A DNA stretch of 64,000 nt. Origin: Terebella lapidaria (lineage: Eukaryota; Annelida; Polychaeta; Terebellida; Terebellidae). How positions within the stretch are numbered: position 1 is the stretch's first letter; every line of letters starts with the position of its first letter. Made by a program: the position numbers and the translations under genes. The notes below the pieces were generated by a model that was not told where the DNA came from, did no database searches, and saw only the letters and a program-made list of their open reading frames with translations. This document shows, piece after piece, positions 59,841 through 64,000 of the stretch. The DNA lies in contig OX424561.1 in assembly GCA_949152475.1 (NCBI GenBank), forward strand, positions 29,072,481 through 29,136,480, read 5' to 3'.

Positions 59841-60025
59841 CATAACTATATATGTGTGTAGCTCAATTCATTCCACTTCACAAATGTACTCATTGCATCG
59901 GGATGTTTTGTTTTTGGGATATACTCACAATGAAATGGAAGAAAGTAACGTTACAACAAGTGCGAAATTCATTCTTATGAGGCCATCGATTTTGAGAAAA
60001 GAAATTAGCCCAATGACTAAGATAG

Positions 60026-60381
60026 TTACCGGACAATTTAGGTTTAAGCACCTCAGGTTTGATATTAACGTTGGTATGACCTTGAGATTTACCAATCGAG
60101 GTCTTCTTCGTGAACTTCAATGTCATTGTGGAATAAATTGTGAACATGTAGAAAATGATGTATGCCTAATATTTTGATGACCTTGACTTTGACCTTTGAC
60201 CTCATTTTCAAGGGCAGAGCACAGAATGGCTAATATATAGCTTAATATCGACTTTACGGCTTAGGAATCAATCGTGAATATGTAAGAATGATATATGCTG
60301 ATAGAATAATACATGCTATTATATCTTGAATTTGGTTATGGCTAATATCTAATAAAAATAGAAAACATATTTGTCCGGTAA
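60026..60381. mobile_element. GGTTACCGG-family repeat element, copy 7 (short)
   Basis: Starts AGTTACCGGACAATTTAGG and ends TTGTCCGGTAACAT. Two diverged interior units with CCTTGACTTTGACCTTTGAC and ATGGCTAATAT. The smallest complete copy in the window, with only about two units. Confidence 0.7.
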
Positions 60382-60519
60382 CATATCTTAGCCCTTGGGC
60401 TAATTTATTGGTTCAATCGTTTTTGTCAATTTGGCGGTCAGTTTCGAAAACTGAGTGCCTTGAATCGCTCAAAAGGCCCGATGCGTGGGACCGAAAAAGC
60501 CCAATATATGCACAAATTA

Positions 60520-61010
60520 TCTTATGAGGCGAAAACGTGTGTACATAAGCCTTAAGTTTGTATTATGAGCATATATGAAGTCATATATGGTGTGTCTTTT
60601 GGTAACCTTGAGGTTGAACTCAGACGACCTTAAAGGCTAAATCTCAGGGTCACGGGGATCTGAAATGTGTAAATTGGCCTCTACAGACAAAATGCTTGAA
60701 GATTTAGCTTATATTTATATTATGAGCATATAGGAAGTCGTATATATTCAAGTGATATTAAGGTCATTTGACCTAATATCCCGTCTGATACCAAATGTGT
60801 AAATTGACCTCTGGGGTTAAAACACTTGCACATAGAGCTTAGGTTTGAATTATGAACATTATAGGTAGTCATATATGGTGCATCTTTTGGCCTCTGCAGA
60901 AGAAATGATGACAGATATAGATGTTATAGTTGTTTTAAATTTATTACATACACATATCTGTTGGTGACCTTGAACTTGACCTCCGAATACTTTCAGTATT
61001 ATAGCTCAAT
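60520..61010. repeat. Diverged tandem repeat, unit about 150-170 bp
   Basis: Recurring phrases TTATGAGCATATA, GAAGTCATATATGGTG, TCTTTTGGTAACCTTGA and GTAAATTGACCTCT. Related single units occur near 3990-4140 and 17480-17640, so this is a dispersed family. No coding capacity. Confidence 0.55.
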
Positions 61011-61552
61011 ACATGTAGCATGTTTGCCGATAAGCTACATAACTTTTGGTGTTATGTTATAAAATTATATCAACTTACGCTGCGGTAGCTAGATACACAA
61101 TCAACACATGAACCTATTACTATAATTGAAATTGAACACCGTAATTGACTTTTTCTGGATTACAAATAGAAGCTGGCCAAGCAGGGCCAACTATATCAAT
61201 GTATTGTGACATTACGCTGCGTCGGTTATCAGTAATAAATATCTAGTAATGTGCGACAATAGTTCAATAATTGTTATTGTCATACTGTCGGACGTTTGTT
61301 TACATTTGGCGCGTATCAAATCGAATGAAACTCGCTCGTGAATAGTGAGGACGTTTGACTCAATATTTCAAGTGTTTAACGATACTGTTCAAATAAAGTC
61401 CCACAGGAGATAAATTCAGAACACATTTCATTACATTAATCTAATGGATCGACAACTACAGAAGGAATGAAGCATTTCTCGTTTCGCCAACCAAAGGGGT
61501 ATTGAAAAATAAGAACAGTTTGAGACATATTTCAAACTGAACATTCATCATT
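61011..61552. other. Intergenic stretch upstream of the calmodulin-like gene
   Basis: AT-rich, no frame called. It must include the promoter if the ATG at 61553 is the true start. Confidence 0.35.
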
Positions 61553-63621
61553 ATGGAAGAACAACTGAGAAGGGTAAGCCAATGTTTTATTCCGGAATAT
61601 ATATAGCAGATGTTGTAGTCAGGTGTCGACCAGCTGAACGTTTGTCTGAATAAACAACACGAGTAAAAGTTTCGTTTCCACATGTAACGAACGTTATTCC
61701 ACTTTGTCTTATATGCTGTTGAGCTACCTAATATACACTTGATATCTCAATACACAAAGAAACTGGAGTATTTTTGAATATGTATATCCAAGGAATGGAT
61801 ATTTTGAATGTCTTAGTACATGATGTAATCGTCCATCAGCAACGTTAATCAGACGTTGTTAGGTAAGACACCAGTAGTGGACAATAGCTGCATTTGAAAT
61901 ATAATTCAGTATCAAGATGCATGATACGTATGCCTTATACTGGCATTCATTTTCACGCAGTTACTCGCTTAGTACATTGTTTAGTCATTACTATTACCAT
62001 TGAATGTCAGTTGACAGGTGAGTATCATATAATAAACTGTAATACGACACCCGCGCTCCCAAGGCAAATGTCACAAGGGGCGGAGCGGGGAAAACGGGAG
62101 TGGCGCTTGGTTTTGCGGAGGCAAGGGAGACAGACTATTTACAAGTAAAGAAGAAAATAAAATCCTGGGGGTACATTGTATATTATAATGTATTATGTAT
62201 ACATATTGCGTGGTCTGGAAAATACTCATGCTGTTGTCAAACGAGATGAAATTTATCCTTCATCTTGTAGGATTCACGTTTTCGTAAATGATAATTAGTG
62301 ACAAAACAAATGATATGTATTAGTTTGATTGTAAATTGGCAGCAAAAAGCCGAATCACCGAATCTATAGCCAAACTTTATTCGGACATGAAACATGACGG
62401 GCTTTTATAAATCAATGCATCAAAACTGAACATGGTCCTATACATGTACATGATGAATGGGAACGGGACAGTTTACAACATGTGGTGCAGCGTGGAACAT
62501 CGCATCGCTCCATCCATTACTACAATCTGATGTAAAACTCACATAGATAAGCGAAGGAAATACCCGTAAGCCTACTGTCACGGCGGAAACACATACCTGG
62601 ATAGGCAAGTGACATGATATCACCATCAAGGGGCAGAACACTATGGCTCTGTTGAGAAGGCAGAGCCGGTCGGCTTCCGTTAGGCCGAGGACTTCTGCCG
62701 AAAACGACGAAATCACGGTGGGCTAGACGGTCATCATTGGTAGTAGCTACTTGTAGAAATTGACTGCCGAATTCGTGGTTTGTTTGATGTATTTTTTTCA
62801 TCCTTCTTTCCAGACTTATCACGTGGAAAAACTGACAGACGAACAAATTGCAGGTAAGTCAATATTATGTAACTCAAACAAAACATGTTAGTTTACAACA
62901 AAAGTGTTTTATCTGAAGTTTATAATGACGATACAATTGGCATTACATAGTAAAACACTGAAATTTATAAATAAACTAAATATATAGACATTGAATACAC
63001 TTGAACATATAGAGAAGTATGTTCGGGTTTCCAAACGCTACTATGAAAACAATCGTTGATGAAAATCTCTAAATGTTTGCAAATGCGATCAATATATTAA
63101 ATTGTTCCAATCGATATTCAATACTTCGTTCACACATTGAAGCCATCTGTTCGACCGTTGAACAGGTAGAAAATATCCTCTCAAACACCACTAGAACATC
63201 ATTACGTTTTTTTTGTAGACGAAATTTTTGATATTACGAATTTTCAAATTCTCATTATAAGAAGAGTATATAGCCAAAATATCTAGTGATAATATTGTTT
63301 ACGTTTCTAAAAAAATATTTTACGTTTAAGTGCACTAGACGTTCGTAAATTGAGTGATAATAGAATCAGGACATTCATACATGTAGTCTCCAGTTACTGA
63401 GAGTATCAACGTTTATTTACAAAAAAAGCACCTGAGATAAGTTCCCTCATTCCCTACACGTACACAATAATTTGTAGAGTTTCGAGAAGCTTTCGCGCTG
63501 TTTGACAAGGACGGCAACGGTTTCATCTCCACCAAGGAGCTGGGTCTGGTCATGAGGTCTCTTGGACAGAACCCCACGGAAACAGAGATACAGGGCATGA
63601 TCAACGAGGTCGACATTGATG
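61553..63621 (+). CDS. Calmodulin-like EF-hand protein, first three exons (continues beyond the window)
   Basis: Exons 61553-61573, 62814-62853 and 63478-63621 (all with GT/AG). The start reads [20 protein letters not shown], then [49 protein letters not shown]. This is EF-hand 1 of calmodulin with loop [12 protein letters not shown] and the linker to EF-hand 2. The intron after EVDIDG (phase 1) is at the position used in many calmodulin genes. Canonical calmodulin reads MADQLTEEQIAEFKEAF, so this protein has about nine extra residues at the N-terminus and several changes (R for K, ALF, NGF). It is therefore a divergent paralog, not calmodulin itself. The remainder lies outside. Exon 1 codes only seven residues; its identity is less certain than that of exons 2 and 3. 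Confidence 0.8.
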
Positions 63622-63629
63622 GTAATTGT

Positions 63630-64000
63630 TAGGTTACCGGACCTATGGTCCGATAACCTATTGGCATGGCGTTGCGTCCGTCGTCCGTCGTCCGTCCGTC
63701 GTCCGTCGTCCGTCGTCCGTCCGTTCACATTTTTATCTTTAAAGTATATGGTCAAATCTTTCTGAAATTTTGCACAAAAATACCTAAAAATATTTCCAGG
63801 AAAGGTTTTTTTTAGTTTTCTGATTTCCGCATTTTTTTCAAAATGGCGGCCATTTTTGACGAAAAATGCCTGATTTTGGACTTTGGCGGCCATTCTCTCA
63901 AAATCTGTTCAATAACTTTTTTTCTTACTGATGCATAACACTCTTCATATGTACCTCTACGATGTGTATAAGTTTCGTTGCCCTTGAATCGCTCGAAGTG
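63630..64000. mobile_element. GGTTACCGG-family repeat element, copy 8, cut by the window end
   Basis: AGGTTACCGGACCTATGGTC (hairpin tip), then repeated CGTCCGTCGTC (63677-63722), the CAAAATGGCGGCCATTTTTG core and CCTTGAATCGCTCGAAGTG. Inserted in intron 3 of the calmodulin-like gene, nine bases after the exon end. Orientation opposite to copy 2. Confidence 0.75.

Noticed and set aside
62438-62846. Two minus-strand frames near exon 2 of the calmodulin-like gene
   Set aside because: No recognisable domain, and they overlap the well-supported exon on the other strand.

Overview
This is animal nuclear DNA: spliced genes with GT-AG introns in conserved phases, long AT-rich introns and intergenic DNA, poly-A signals, and a heavy load of non-autonomous DNA transposons and minisatellites. 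A marine invertebrate is most likely (deuterostome such as echinoderm, hemichordate or amphioxus, or possibly a lophotrochozoan). The palindromes TAGGCCTA and TACATGTA are conspicuously common. The species cannot be fixed from the sequence, and no tRNA, rRNA, CRISPR or bacterial-type operon was seen.

Layout. (1) 1.4-15.2 kb, plus strand: three tandem paralogs with the C-terminal domain of phytanoyl-CoA hydroxylase-interacting proteins (PHYHIP/PHYHIPL) but without the FN3 domain of the vertebrate proteins. The first two share a tiny first exon and a phase-1 intron. (2) 20.1-20.9 kb, minus strand: an intact one-exon gene of unknown family ending in a consensus PP1-docking motif. (3) 23.6-59.8 kb: four genes of the acyl-CoA thioesterase / bile acid-CoA:amino acid N-acyltransferase (ACOT/BAAT) family, each with the same eight-exon plan. 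A and B are on the minus strand; C and D are on the plus strand. An orphan exon of the XPD/ERCC2 helicase lies between A and B. (4) 61.5 kb to the end, plus strand: the first three exons of a calmodulin-like gene that runs off the window.

Genes C and D are the products of a tandem segmental duplication (about 33.96-45.6 kb and 46.65-59.9 kb). Each unit starts with the remnant of an older last exon, so earlier copies existed. The four ACOT/BAAT proteins keep a Ser-Asp-His triad with a GVSKG serine elbow, which points to thioesterase rather than amidating (Cys) chemistry. C has an upstream in-frame extension that could be a mitochondrial presequence but has lost its C-terminal (A/T)RL. D has lost the extension and keeps a C-terminal ARL, a good peroxisomal PTS1. 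C also carries a one-base lesion in exon 5, so it may be dead.

The most striking non-genic structure is a satellite with a period of exactly 147 bp (38.1-41.6 kb and 47.7-49.3 kb). It has been hit by two different terminal-inverted-repeat transposons. Removing each insertion with one target-site copy restores the period (147 and 145 bp). At least ten further mobile elements with readable ends are mapped, together with a family bounded by GGTTACCGG whose interior is a ~134-bp minisatellite. All coordinates and exon joins come from reading the sequence by eye; no database search was possible.
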